Below are positions 1 to 12,783 of a stretch of 64,000 nt of DNA, piece by piece; position 1 is the stretch's first letter; every line of letters begins with the position of its first letter. Source of the DNA: Lates calcarifer (Eukaryota > Chordata > Actinopteri > Centropomidae); the NCBI RefSeq assembly GCF_001640805.2, contig NC_066853.1, forward strand, positions 26,366,378 to 26,430,377, written 5' to 3'. The notes under the pieces were generated by a model. It was not told where the DNA came from. It ran no database searches and saw only the letters and a program-made list of their open reading frames with translations. Both the position numbers and the translations under genes were made by a program.

Positions 1-537
1 TTAATTCAATTTCTGAGCATTCTGTCAATAAACTACCAGGTTTCAGTGCGGTGCAGTATGAATGAACCTTGTGCAGCTCTTACATAAGGAGGGCATGCAT
101 CCTTAAAAAAGCAAAGGAAAAACACTGCACCCAATCCTCCCTCCAGTACGTCAGCAAGTCATTCACTGCTGCCTGACTCATCCTTTTCATGAATGAACCA
201 AACGACATAAATACACTTATACAACCAACATCAAGCAGATCAAATAACACTGATATCACCTTTCACAGAACGACTGTACATTACATGAGACTGGATGCGG
301 CTTTTATGCTAGTCATAAAACGGCTGTAAATATCACAGCCCCCCACCCCCACCCCAAAAAAGGTGACAGCCCACATATGGTGCTGCAGAACTGCATTCTG
401 CACTGCCACTGACTGACCCAGATTTTCAAATGAATGCCTGCTTGCCCCCTTTTTTCCTCCAAGAGAAGCTGGAGAAGAGGGGGAGAAACGTTGCAAGCAA
501 GCTTCTTAGATACATAGTTTTTAACGATTTTATTTAC

Positions 538-627
538 CTTCCTGTGTCTTCCTTTGAACACCACAGCAAAGGCTCCATGACCAACCAGGTCTTTTCTGCT
601 GTACTCAAAATCTCCTACTGTCTCCAT
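538..627 (-). CDS. ulk2: ULK2, first coding exon (partial gene)
   Basis: This exon encodes the N-terminus of the Ser/Thr kinase ULK2, which starts autophagy by phosphorylating its partners in the ATG13/FIP200 complex. The 30 codons run from an ATG at 627 to a GTAAAT donor at 536-537, in phase 0. The protein starts [20 protein letters not shown] and continues [10 protein letters not shown]. This contains the first kinase beta strand and the glycine-rich loop [10 protein letters not shown] Met-Glu-x-Val-Gly-Asp-Phe start without an N-terminal extension favours ULK2 over ULK1, which carries extra residues before this point. The remaining exons lie off the left edge. Reading past 536 gives only intronic sequence and an early stop. 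Family identity is near certain; the paralogue is likely. Confidence 0.9.
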
Positions 628-1800
628 TGTGATGGTTCAGCTGATGCTGGGCACTGGTGGGTAGCCTTGAATGTTGCCCTCCTCTTCAGAAAACAATCCT
701 GGAGCAAATTATCCACTCAGTCCGGGTGACGCTGCTTTTTTGCACTGCGAGTTTATTTCATGACAAGTTGCTCCGATATGCTTTATTGCATAAATAAGAA
801 AAGCAGTCAGGACATGATGCACTCGTATGTCCTCTAAGTAGGTTGGAGTGTTTGTAATATCACACAGACCAGAAGGCTTTGAGCATGGCTAGCAACAATT
901 CTGAGCTAAACTGTATCAGTGCCAGCTGTCAGTCTTTGACCTAGTTGGATAGCTGCAATCCAGCTTTGCATTACTCTCCAAGGAGGACTAACTCTGTGTG
1001 TCCCCGGTCACCTTACCTGTTCAGAGGGACAGTCTACATGATGCCAAGCCTGCTGGACATGACCGTGCAAAGACTGAGGCAGCAGCAGACACCGAGCTAT
1101 CTGTTAGCCTGACAGTGACATAACCCTGTGGCTACACCTAGCGTCATAGCTGCTGCCCAGAGTAAGTCTCTGCAAACATGCTAACAATAATATGTAGATA
1201 TCGTTACCTGGTTCGGTGATACTGAATAATTTAACCTGTTTTTATCTAAAACATACAAGTTATAACGACCTATAAGCCTAGCCAACATCTGCCAGCTAGT
1301 GCACAGTCAATGTTAGCATTAATCTTGATGCATCACAAATGTCAACAGAGAACTGTTGTTTATCCCAAGACGTTAGTCCGTATTATATGTCCTCTTCGAC
1401 AAGACGTCCGAGTCCAAAAGACACATATCTGTCCTCTTCAAAAACACTGACGTTTCCCCAGTGAGCATTAATTTCAGCCGAGTGACATAAAGGAACACTT
1501 CGTTGTTTCATTCGTCGTCAAGTCTGAAATGACAGCTGACGTTAGCACTGGGAGTAGCTGTCGCCTTCAGTTAAAACTGTTTCCACGTTGAACTATTGTA
1601 CGTTAATCTAATATAAGCTGTACAGTTTTTAATCACTGTACAGCTCTCTCGTCATAACAAACGGCAGATCCTGCCGTCCTGCCGTTGACTTAAACAATAC
1701 TGAAACCGAGTACGATTTTCCTGCTTTATACGCTATCCTTCCGCGGAGACCAGCTGTAAACCTTACCTTCCGCTGTAAGGGTTAGTCCGCCTACTGAAGC
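628..1800 (-). promoter_or_regulatory. ULK2 upstream region, possible 5' UTR exon and promoter
   Basis: No protein-coding exon is seen here. The stretch at about 1,360-1,800 has more CpG than its surroundings. On the minus strand a good donor, GAAG followed by GTAAGG, has its last exon base at 1767. That could be the end of a non-coding first exon spliced to the exon holding the ULK2 ATG. Several AG acceptor candidates lie at about 640-700. This is inference from position and splice-like motifs only; no TATA box or mapped start is visible. Confidence 0.3.
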
Positions 1801-4230
1801 TTATGGGACAGAATCTTTTTGTGAACAAACCAGGCTGTTTCTCTAACAGTTGTATAGATTTTTGGACGGTCAGAAGGTATTTGACTGATGTGTGCACAGT
1901 GGGGTTTTTTTCAGGATCTCCTGGGATTGATGAGATATTCCATGACTCCAAAAACCTAGGGACTGGTTTAGGACTTCTGATCAATTCATTAGAAATGATC
2001 AAAACAAAATTTGGTGTGTCTTTTGTTACATATTACAAGAGCGTGTCTGAGGACATCTTTGTTTTACACATTGTATAATGTGTATTTGGGATTAAACAGG
2101 AGGAAATTACTCTCAACATGCCTAGATGGTATTTTTCATTATATTTTTGAAGATGTGACATGAGAACATAAGACATGAAAGTATTGATTCAGACAAAATC
2201 ATTACACAATGTATGCACACTGCTCAGGCTCTAGCCAAATAATGACAACATAATGTGTGTACATAAAACATAAAGGGAAGCAAGCTCTGGTGGTTCACAA
2301 TACAACTAGCAGTACACTGAAAAGTCTCTGAAATGCATTGTTTAGCTTTAAAAATGCTGTACTCTATTTATAAAATTCCTACTAATGCTTTTCCACCTGA
2401 AAATGAAAATAATGGATATTTTATGCATTTGTCAAGTTAAGCAGCTTTTTCTTTTGCTGCTGCTCTGACAGTTGGCCATATGAGATCAAATTAGAGTTCT
2501 TTGTTTAAATTTTGCCATGAGCCTAAACTTCCAACAGTCAACCAGCAAAGATAATCATTTTAATGATAATATTTTAGTCAATGGCTGACAAAGGAAATAG
2601 AAACTTCAAATGACAAATTTCTGTTTAGTTTTTTCATCTGTTAAGACATGAGCTTAGCAACACTGGTGGCCATAGTTATTTGTATTCCTGGGGCCAGAGC
2701 ATGCGATGTTGAAACCTGCTGGCTAAAGATAAAAGTAAATACAGCAAGATTGTTCACATCTGCGGTATTAACACCCAACTACGCCAGCTGGAGTTCACCA
2801 AAATTAATGTTATGTCAGTGTGTACTTTTGGAAAAATAATGCTGGACACCATAGTTTTATCTGGACCTAATCTCACCAGTGATGAACCGCTGGCTGTCGA
2901 TGTGGTGTCCAGCAAACAATGTGAGTTTTGCAAATAATTGGAAGACTTTCTGAGTGAGACCTGGTCTGATCAGGAGAGATAGCATTCATTCCACATTCCA
3001 CATTCATTCCACCAGCAGCTCTTATCTCCACAAATCTGACTGATTTTATTAGAACATGAAAGCAATGGCAAACTACAATTGAGACCAGGAGACAGAATTA
3101 CAGTCCTGTGTGGGCTGTTTTTCTCCTACCAGCCTTCACCAACTGACTTCAACAATTTCTTCATCTAAACCATCAACCTGTCTCTTAGAACCCATCACAA
3201 CTGGGCTGCTTATTGGAAGTTTGGTTATGGGTGTATGTGTAGACAAGACACTAGTCTATGGATAAGAGTGAGAGTAACATCAGTTACATCCAGTTAATTA
3301 TGTACCTGTTAAGATCCTACTGAAATGTAAGCATATGTAACTACAACCACAATTATCATCCTCATGGCATCCCAAAGCTGTTAAAAGAGAGAGTTAAAGA
3401 ACATTAAGTCTTAATATTCATTAAGTTTTAATATTATGTCTGCTGAACGTGATTTTTGTTTTATTATAAGTTTTACAAAGACAGTTTGATTTATTACACA
3501 ACCATTGTTGGATTGTATTAGATCATAATGGTGTATATTAACTGGTCAAAACTGGGTATATTGTAGTGTATACTGTTGTACAGTTGGTGGCCCATGTGCT
3601 CGTGTCTGTAATGTTTCTGTTGTTTTTGTGCGTGTGGGATGGACAGACTGGTAGTAGTGTGAAGAAGACATAACATTTTGAACAGAGAGCCTGTGTTGTT
3701 ATCAACTGATGGCCTGTAAAGACATGGATGTTTACCATGCAATTTAAGAAGCTATGGGGTAACACTATGGGAAATGTAGGATCCATAGTTTTTCAACCTC
3801 TGATTCTTTGATTTTGCCCTTTTTTATTTCAATCTTTCTTTCAAAGTCCCTAAACTTTTTGAAATTACAAAAATAAATCTTGGGAGTAATGCTCTGCAGT
3901 GTACCACACAGTTGTAGAAGCCTGGGAACCCCCCTGGTAAAATGTTTTATCAAACCTCTTCGAAGCATAGATGTTGCTGTGACCTCTTAAGTAAGGATGT
4001 ATTAATGCATTAATAGATCATCTCAGGTCTTTTATAATGTGTGTGAGTGTGAGTGTGTCCAGGAAATCGAAGTTAGTAGTAAGTAGTTAGTAGTAAGTTC
4101 CTTTGTTTTGTTGACATTCAGGAACAGGTTGTTGTCAGAACACCAAACCACAAGTTGTTCCCTCCTCTCCACAAGATGACTTATCTCTGACAGATACCAT
4201 TACCACTAGCAGACTTTATGATGTTGCTGG
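1801..4230. other. Intergenic DNA, no gene recognised
   Basis: Between the ULK2 upstream region and the decayed Tc1 element I see only AT-rich, non-coding sequence. Short open frames on both strands lack splice context or any recognisable family. A small tandem patch of TAGTAGTAAG-like units lies at about 4,073-4,098. Confidence 0.5.
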
Positions 4231-4242
4231 TACTGTGCTTAG

Positions 4243-4660
4243 CTATACCAGTGAGCCACAACATAACCACCTGCCCAATAATGTGTAGGTTCCCCTTGTG
4301 TCCCTACACAGCTCTGGCCCATCGAGGCATGGGCTCAGACCTGTAAATGTATCTTCTGGTAGTTCTGTAGGATTGGACCAGACTTCACTTCACATGCAAA
4401 TCACTGTGCCTTGGGCGCCCATGACGCTGTTGCTGGTTCACCTCTTTGTCCTTCCTCAGACCACTTTTAGTACTGACCACAGCATACTGGGAACACACCA
4501 CAGAACCTGCCACTTAGGAGATGCTGAGACAGTCATCCAGCCATCACAATTTAGCCCTTATCAAAGTCACTCAGATCCACGTGCTTACTGTATATAGCCT
4601 ACCCCTTGACAGGTGCCATTGTAATTAAATAATGTTATTCACTTCATCAAGTACAAAAGC
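4243..4660 (-). pseudogene. Decayed, internally deleted Tc1-like transposon
   Basis: Read on the minus strand, 4,590-4,400 resembles the N-terminal helix-turn-helix of a Tc1/mariner transposase. The segment DLSDFDKG is followed by a stop, then IVMA, another stop, and later shifted remnants matching the usual KWS-EEG and RxGHGRP region. The right side (about 4,600-4,655) keeps the GACAGGTGCCATTGTAA-type non-coding end typical of this fish family. The left side (about 4,243-4,330) looks like the opposite end, so most of the transposase is missing. The family match is from memory of common teleost Tc1 repeats. It is not functional. Confidence 0.6.
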
Positions 4661-5412
4661 ACTGCTGTACAATTGATGCTATTGTTATTTTAATAATGTG
4701 TCAAAATGTCTTAGGTGAAAAAGGACTATAATATAGTTATTAATAAAGAGGGCATAAAACATTAGCACTTTTCTCTAGCTTGTTGAAACTAAGTGCATTG
4801 CAAATGGATTAATTCCAATGGACATTTAACAGTATTTCTGCACTCTGAGATTTAATATGTCCATCACAGGGATATGTCCTGCACATGTTCATCCTAGTTT
4901 CCCATTAATAACACAAGTGCAAATAAAGTAAGCCCTAAATTAATAAAACACCCTAGTTTATCTGACAAAAGTAAAACATACTGAGTTACCATTCACCCCT
5001 TAAATTATGACAGGGATTTTAACAGACTTGTGTGTATAAAATTGTGTTTAGAGTAAAAAAGTGTACAAAAAAACCCAAACATTTTTTAATTATAAGGTGT
5101 AAAAAATGTACAAAATAGTGGCATTATCTTTTTTCCTTCTTAGGAACTTTGTTGAACCTGTGTACAGACAGATTTTCCAGATCTGCTGTGAGAGGAAATG
5201 TTTTTCCCAGGGGTTCAATTATAAAGAGTAATATTCAAAGTGCTCATTCTGGCTGATTTAATAATGGCAATTTTTTTCTAAGAATAGTGTTATACAGTAT
5301 GACTTACACAGCTTCTCACATACATGTTTATCATACAAACGGTACATTGAGAAATGTAGAAAAATATCTTCTAAAATCAGAGTAAATGGGATAGATGCAG
5401 TCCGGTGATGTA

Positions 5413-8400
5413 TCAGTTCTTCTTCTTGGTTTTGGCTGATGTATGTCCAGACTGAGAGGTGGAGCTGTAGGTGGAGGACAGCAGCATGGTGAGGAGCAGC
5501 AGCACCGGCACCAGCAGATATGGAGCATATATGGAGACCAGCAGCCAACGCTCCTGCAGAGTCTGGGGACCAGGATGGGGTTTCATAGGGAACTGATAGA
5601 AAAGGACGTGGGCTAGGATTGGGACCAGTGTGGTGGCCACATGTGTGGAATACACGATGGCAGGAGTCCTGATCCACTTACAGCCACCTGACAAGAAACA
5701 CACGGAGTGGTCAAAAGAAGCTCCAGGCTGAAGAACACGTCATGTCTTTGGTAGAAAGTAGTTCCACTAACAACCTAATAATAACAGCTAAGTCTTTTGA
5801 TTTTCCAGAATAAGTAACATATCTTGAAAGAGATATTGTTGTTTTTTATGTGACTTTTAAGTGCTGTGGACATGAAATTTAATTTACCCCAACCAATCTA
5901 AATTTAGTTTCAACCACTGACACCAAAACTAAGGAACGAAACATTATAAATCCAGCCTGATAAACTTGGGAAGGTGGTTACATCCACAATGCCTGCAGGA
6001 AATGAAAGCTTGATTAGCTACATTTTCATAGTCTAGCCCATTAGATGAACTTGACCTCTGTCTGCACTGCAATTTTTCCTGAGAGTGGATGTTTTGAATG
6101 CTTCATTTGCTTAAGTAAGAGAATGAAATCATTCAAAACACAAACTACTTGTGTTCATTCAGCTATATTGCTTAATGCCACACCATGGTATCATCTGACT
6201 GCCGGGTAATATTCTCAACATGATGAAACTATTCATGAAGTCAATCTTAGTTATAGTTAGTCAGTTATAGCTGACTGTGTAAACTTGCCCCTGTAGGAAC
6301 AGTGGTTGCATAATCTTAAAAATGAACCACACCTGAACCGTACATGGGGATGTGCTCCATTGCTCAAACAAATAGCACAACACCTAAGGCAGCAGGGTAT
6401 GCAGCTACCACGTGGAAATGTTGAAATGTTGATGTTGATCATAGTCTCAGTGAAGACAGACAGGAAATGTGGGATGGAGAGGAGGGGAGTGACATACAGC
6501 ACATGGTCCAGCTAACCAGGAGTCAAACCAGGGACTCACCCATGTGGTCTGTACCCTAACCATTCAGCCATGGATCTTATACTCTGAAGAGGGCACTCTT
6601 CTCTGGTTTGCTTGTTTCTTACAGTCTTTCTCAGCCTGTCTTTGTTTTTAATATCTGTTAATTCTTTGGGGCTTAATACAATTTAAAAAAAAAAAAAGAA
6701 GAAAAGTTTTATTTTCATTTGAAAATCAGCAAGAATACCATTCATCCAGTATCTTTTCCACATTCTGCTTTTGGTGTCAAACAGGCAATTCACTCCGTCA
6801 GCTTTATCAAAATAAAGAGGTCGCTTTAAAATTTATTAGAATAAAGCAAAGATTGAAAATCTATATGGCATTAATTGGGAGTGTAAATATGAGGTAACTA
6901 ACTTTTGTAGAAAATTTACCAGTGGTTTGGCTAAAAGCAGAAGAGCTGATGAAGTCTTCAGATGTCATCTGGTGAACATGACAGATTTCAAAATAAATTA
7001 GATGATGGATATAAACACAAGACAGAATGTATCTTCATTAGGTCTAGTAGGAAGTGGGTTCATCTCTTCTTATTTCTTTAGACCCGAAAAAAGACACTTC
7101 AAGAACTCTGGCTTTGATAAATGAAGAATCCAAGATAAGATAGTTGAAGAATGTGCTAGACATCATGGAGACCTTTCTAACTCAAATTATACAGAAGACT
7201 TGCCTGTGTCTTTCTTGAAATCTGTTAATAAATGTAAATTGTTTACTGATGATATGTCTTGGTGTAACTGTTACTGTTACTAACCTTGAGGTCTTAGAAG
7301 CAAAAGGTTATTTCAAAAACAATAAATCTTCAAGGACCAACAGTATCATATCAGAATTTTACAAGGCTTTTGCAGATCTATTATCCTAAAGATAACTCAA
7401 TCATAGATAAGACACAATCTGGATTTTAAAATGTGAAAAATCTCCATATAAATAAATAAGATTTGTATTGGATTCGTTGGATTACAGTGATCTTATTGAG
7501 AGTGAAAGTCTGGACTGACATATAATGTTTCAACCCCTCCTCTGGTCACTTTGTAGGCTAGTCCTGGGTCACATGGAGTCCAACAGTGCTTTGCAAAGCT
7601 ATTTGCTCATGTCCCATAGAAAATTAAGGGGGTCTTGATGTTGCGCATGTGTGGTTTTATACAGCATGACAGTCAGCATCTGTTCCACTGTTCTGATTCC
7701 CCCCTTTATACAGATGTTCTTTAAGGTAGATATGGACCCCTTGCTCTGCTTTCCTAACAACCAACAGAATGGCAGGCACTATATTCCCGCCTTGGCTGTA
7801 AGGGGCTTGAGGAGCCTTTGACAGCACATTTCAACTAAAGATATCAGAGAAAAATGACACACTGTGGCTGTGAATACTCAATCCTCCACAACTGTACTGC
7901 TTTTCATGTGGTAATACAGCAGAAATCCAGAGGAGGTCAGGTTTGAGCTTCTGCCTCTGTTAACCTGCGCGCCGCCCTGTCCTCAGCATGGACACGACGC
8001 ACCGAACTCCATTAGAAAAACTGCCAATTTAATATTGGCTCCTTTAACGGTCAAAGTACGTCCACAATATATAATTTAGGACTTAACCTCTCAGTCCACA
8101 AGTCTAATTATGGTTCAAGAGGATGTTGTCGGAGAATGAACTTTCCTTCATAATCTACATAATCTAGCTCTTTTAATAAAACACCATGTAGGGAGGTGAG
8201 CACATTTGTGAGACAATAACCTGCTTAAATCAGGCAGCATTAAACAGACGTATTGTAAAGCACAGTCAGGCATGATGAGACGCGACAGGTATTATATACC
8301 AAACCACGGTTACTGTCAACTGACCTTTAAGGAAAGCATACGCTGCAACGGGAAAGAAAGGCGTCTGAAGCAAAGCCTCGCAGAAAATAAAGGACTTGAA

Positions 8401-8705
8401 CCACTCAGGAGGATCCAGCACCATAGGGTCTTTGAACTCCTCTGCGTACCACCTCAGGAGATCTTTTAGCTGAAGGGAAGAAAGAGCCAGACTGTGAACT
8501 GATTTATGACCACTGAACAGTTTAAGTTTGATTCTCTTGCAAGCGGCCACTTCACCATACATGAAGTGGTACTGGACTGATCTGTTCTTACCGGTTGGGG
8601 GTACACATGTCCAGGCAGCAGGGCTTGTAAGTCAATAAATAATGTGATAGGAATATGAGTAGCAAAATAGAAGAAAAAGATCATTTCTAACACACGGATA
8701 GCCAT
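5413..8705 (-). CDS. tmem97: TMEM97 (sigma-2 receptor), complete, 3 exons
   Basis: TMEM97 is a four-helix ER/endolysosomal EXPERA-domain protein that binds sterols and sigma-2 ligands and affects NPC1 and cholesterol handling. Exons: 8592-8705 (38 codons, phase 0), 8325-8469 (48 codons + 1) and 5413-5687, giving 178 codons including the stop, or 177 residues against 176 in human. Splice sites are GTAAGA/CAG and GTCAGT/CAG. Exon 1 has [16 protein letters not shown], exon 2 has [12 protein letters not shown] and WFKSFIFCE, exon 3 has [15 protein letters not shown] and SVYAPYLL-type helices (here [10 protein letters not shown]). Asp25, Asp52 and Glu69 align with human Asp29, Asp56 and Glu73, the acidic ligand-pocket residues. 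The C-terminus is Lys-rich (KTKKKN), as in ER-retained homologues. Intron 2 (2.6 kb) holds a tRNA-like SINE. A variant ATTAAA signal lies near 5,256-5,261. Confidence 0.96.
6511..6575 (-). repeat. tRNA-derived SINE head in TMEM97 intron 2
   Basis: On the minus strand, a box-A-like TGGCTGAATGG (560-570 of the 6,000s) is followed 41 bases later by a box-B-like GGTTTGACTCC (6,519-6,529). This is the spacing of an internal RNA polymerase III promoter. The folding arms are imperfect, so it is a SINE head rather than a working tRNA gene. A related copy lies at 29,333-29,416. Confidence 0.6.
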
Positions 8706-8815
8706 TATGCCTGGCTCACTCAGTCAACTGACAGATAGGAAACAGACAGGTAGGAAACTGGGACTCGGTTCTCAGCAGCAGCGTGTCGTAAAAACGCGTG
8801 TTCCCATGGTGGATC

Positions 8816-8870
8816 CCATTGGCTGGCAGAGAGAGATGGGGGCGTTCCTGGATGCACGACTCACCCCAAT
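8816..8870 (-). promoter_or_regulatory. Possible sterol-response promoter of TMEM97 (CCAAT + SRE-like)
   Basis: Immediately upstream of the TMEM97 ATG (8,705), an ATTGG (inverted CCAAT, NF-Y type) lies at 8,818-8,822. The sequence TCACCCCAAT lies at 8,861-8,870, close to the SREBP site ATCACCCCAC. The two lie about 40 bases apart, the arrangement seen in many SREBP targets. Mammalian TMEM97 is known to respond to sterol depletion through SREBP2. The sites are seen directly; their function is inferred. Confidence 0.4.
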
Positions 8871-9464
8871 CCCACACAGGCAGAGACCATAGACTGTATG
8901 GCAGTGACAGTCCCCAATTCTCTATTTCTAACGTTTAGAAATGTCGACGTAGAGGTAACGACATACTTAATATACTCAATATAGAGTTACACAGGATAGG
9001 AAAGGTAAATTAAATAACATGAAATAATCTAGTAAGGCATCAAAAAGTACTCTAACATTACTGCTTTACAGGTCATCAGATATTTTCAGTTCTTCAGGCT
9101 CTTAGCAGAGACTGTGCATGTTTGCCTTTCATTAGTGCTAAAGCACTGAGATGTTTGTCCACGTGGGCTCTTGTAAAAACAAGAAAAAAAAAGTTTCTTT
9201 TTTCTCTATTTGGATGTGTGGATGTAAAATATCACCAGGAGTATCAGGTTATTTTACGGTGGCCCAGAGGGTCCAAACACAATGACAGTTCAGAAGACAC
9301 AACAGCATTTCAAAAACACAACAATTCTGTGAAATAAAACAACAATTCACACAAAATAACAATTCAACAATTTTCTGAAATGTCTTGTGAAAACATTGTT
9401 TGTGGACAACGAACAGAGGGTCTTAGAGTTTAGGTGGAAACATGTCTAAAGCTGTTTTACAGAC

Positions 9465-10365
9465 TACAGGTGGAGGCTGAGGCTGCAGGTGGAGGATGGA
9501 ACGTGGCACTTCAGGTGTCTTGCAGGTGTTGTTTGTGTCCTGGCAGATGATTGAGGTGGTGGCTGAGGCTGATTTACCATGTGTCAGATTCTGTCAGATA
9601 CCTGGAGCCCAAACTTTCACCTCCAGCCTTTTCCAACACTGCAGCCTCCTCCACCTGCCAGCTGTGGAAGACATCTAAGGCCAAACCCTCCACCTACATC
9701 CCCTGCCAGAGACTTCCACTGCGACCTCCACCTACACAGTCCTGCAGATTGTTGCCACCCAAATTCCTCATCCTCTAGCCTCTGCCACCATCCTACAGCC
9801 TCCTCCTCTTGCGGAACCTTGCAGACAGCTGATGCTCAGACCTCCACCTACAGCCTTTACCTGACATCTGTAGGGGAAGTTTCTTGCTTCAACAATTTGG
9901 AGGTGGAGGAGGCTGCAGGCTGCTGGAGGAGGGTGGAGGTAGAGGCTTGGGCTAAAGCTGTCTGACACATTCTGATAGTGGAGGTGACATTACAGAATTT
10001 TTACAGGTGGTGGTGGAGGAATCAGGTTTTAGCCATCTGCAAAAATCTGCAGGTGTAGGTTCTAGTAGATGTTGCTAGCAGAGGGTTTTTGTGGAAGATC
10101 TGTCCTCAGCTCTCTGCCAGAATCTATAGGTGGAGGAATCTATAGATGGAGGGGGCTGGGGATGGCTGGCAGAAGCTTTAGGTGGAGGGTCAGACTACTG
10201 TTGTCTGCTTAAATCTACAGGTGGAGGAATCTGTAGGTGGAGGAGGCTGCAGATTCCTGCCAGAGGCTGGAGGTGGACGTTGGGAAAGGTGGTCGTAATC
10301 AGTTGTAGGTGCAGGTCTATTCTCAGCTGTCTGCTGTCTGCAGGTGGAGGCCAGATGGCGGAGAG
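9465..10365. repeat. Degenerate GTGGAGG minisatellite with an inverted core
   Basis: Units related to CTGCAGGTGGAGG recur irregularly for about 900 bases: forward at 9,465-9,500, as the complement (CCTCCACCT) at about 9,640-9,860, and forward again from about 9,898 to 10,360. The middle block is therefore inverted relative to both flanks. Open frames through this block (for example a 128-codon one at 9,579-9,965) are low-complexity by-products. Confidence 0.75.
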
Positions 10366-12560
10366 TTGAACGAGGCAGTTTAGTTAGAGGTTTTGCGTGG
10401 AGATATATCCATAGTTCTTTAATTTTTTATCAATCTCGCAGGAGAAAGAGCTACATCATATAAACTACAGAGGACTATACTACAAATTCACTTCAATTAT
10501 TTTCTTCACAGAAATGTCCAACAGTGAATGAGTGAATTTCCAGATGTCTAACCTGGTGGTCCCTGCAGCATGGACACTTGGATCTGTGATTCCCTGCAAC
10601 CTGGCATGCAGAGGTTCCCCTGCTCTTATGGTAGACATGGTCTCTCAGGTGGACGGGCACATCACATTGCAACAACACACACACATGTTAGAAGGAGTCT
10701 CTGCAAGTTCACTTAAAGTTAAAGCAAGTCATATACTCAGTGTAAAGCACAGTAGTGTTGCACTCAAAGTATGAAAAGTAAAAACAGTTACTGTGCAGCT
10801 GAGTGGCTCTTTCAGTGTTTTATAGTTTATCAGCATTGATGCATGAACGTGTAAAAAGAAATTTTAGCTCATGTTTAATACCATACACACTGATGGGTCA
10901 TTCAATCTTTACAACACAGGAATAACTTATTTGTTGATCAAATGTTTTGGGCGGAAAACACTAATGTAACATTATTGTAATGAGTGACTTTGGGTGTCAA
11001 ATAAAAGTAATGGAGTAAAAACTACAATATTTCCTGAAGTATGAAGTAGCAGAAAATATAAACAACAGAAACAAAAGAACTTCATGATTGTAATTAAGAA
11101 CAATTTCAAACACTGACATTTTCACTTCATTGTTCCGTAAAACTTCCCAACAATTACAGCTGAATTAAACCACTCAGACCAAATCAGTTGCTGGGTCCCC
11201 ATAAAGCCCACACCTTAGTTACATAACACAACAAACTCAGTCAATTAGGAATATGCAACATGAAAGCACAAAATTGAAACAACAGAAGTCTTCAGATTGC
11301 CTCTGATTGAAGACAGGACCTCAAGGTCTGTTAACACAGGGAGGATAACTTTAAGGCCTCTATCCTGTCAGTTATTGATGTGTTTAATAGTTGTATATAT
11401 CAGAATACATTTCAATTTAATTGATAACAAATGTTTATAATGTCTGAAAATGTAACATCACATATCTTCTGGGGATTATATTATATACATGTATAATAAC
11501 TACAGCTCCACTCAGATTCACAGTATTGTTATTTTTTCCCAGCTGTGAGCTGGATGACACAAATGTGTGATATTGATTATTTGTTTATTGGCTATTTTAA
11601 GATTAATGGAGCCTGTACAGTCCAGTACTGACAGTGTGCGTCATTACAGTAAACTAATGACCTCCTTCACTGTGTTTGACAGGCGCAGGCCCACAGGTCT
11701 GAGCACATACCGCTCTACAATATATCAATCTGGCTCTATTTCTATATATTCTATATAGCATGTGGCCCCTGGGGTGGGGGCAGAGGTCATGGTCAACTTT
11801 AAGAGTCTCACCGGTAAAATACATAGAAAATACTACAGGCTTCAAAGTGTTCAGATCTCACATTTTCCATGATGGAAGGTCTCAGTGAGTCTTTAGTTCT
11901 TGTTGGGATGTGAGACGTCCTCAGTAGAAGTGTTTGTTTTGAATAAATCACCAGGTGAAACTTGTAAAAACATTTTCTTGAGCTTTAGAGGTTTTGTTTG
12001 TTTTTAAATGATAGTTTGGATGGAAGTGATGCACCTGGAGACAACCATGGCAACCACAGATTCCATGACGTCCATTCTGTTCACAGGTGTTCTTATAGTC
12101 ACACCTCACCTGTCTGATCCAATCAACCTGTGACAGACCTGAGATCAGGTGCATATCTAACTGTGATCAAACGGCCTCAGTCACACCTGTCTGCTCCAGT
12201 CTCTATATGAACAGCTCCGTATGGGCTGAATGTGATCTGTGCAGGTATTTGCTAAATTTCGACATAAAAGCAACATTACAAGCTTGTTTAGCACAAACTG
12301 TTCATATGATTTGTTAGTTTTTTACTCCAACTATATGTCATGCTTTCGATGCTTGCATCTCCAAATTGAGAGAGGTGCTTTGCGCATCTTATGCACGTGG
12401 CTCATCTTTTTCTCTTTTTTTCCACACAGCAACAGGAGGAGTCAGTTCTAAACGTAAATGATCTTCAGGATCTTTCTGTCACAGAGAAAAACATCTGTCC
12501 AGACTCAAATGATTTAACTTCATGAATAACACCAATAATAGAAACATTTTCTGTCTTTTT
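10366..12560. other. Intergenic DNA, no gene recognised
   Basis: No exon of a known family is seen. The part at about 10,700-11,060 resembles a dispersed teleost repeat also seen at about 22,600-23,020, sharing a GTGCAG core and AGTA-rich text. The rest is unique-looking AT-rich DNA between the TMEM97 promoter side and the 3' end of the STYK1-like gene. Confidence 0.45.
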
Positions 12561-12562
12561 GA

Positions 12563-12783
12563 GTTTATTTTTTACAGGGGTTTTAAAGTTGTTTGAATGC
12601 AGACTCCCATAGGTCACAAGCAATGATGCACAAGACCATCCTTTAGCAGACAGACACAGCCCTTTGAATGCTGTAGTTTATCAGACTGCTCTGAAACCAC
12701 GTCACAACATCACTGCAGTTTATACAGAAGTGGACAAATAACAGAAGCAACTCGAGTATCAATACCAAGATATAGATTTTATT
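12563..12783 (-). terminator. Candidate polyadenylation signals of the STYK1-like gene
   Basis: Two AATAAA hexamers occur on the minus strand, at 12,778-12,783 and 12,564-12,569. They lie about 620 and 835 bases after the stop codon at 13,401-13,403. Either would give a 3' UTR of ordinary length. No downstream GU-rich element was checked. Confidence 0.35.

Noticed and set aside
5258..5677. 139-codon minus-strand frame overlapping TMEM97 exon 3
   Set aside because: Frame-shifted shadow of the true exon, which is fixed by homology and phase.
9579..9965. 128-codon plus-strand frame rich in Pro, Ser and Thr
   Set aside because: It is the inverted block of the minisatellite read through; repeat composition explains the open frame.
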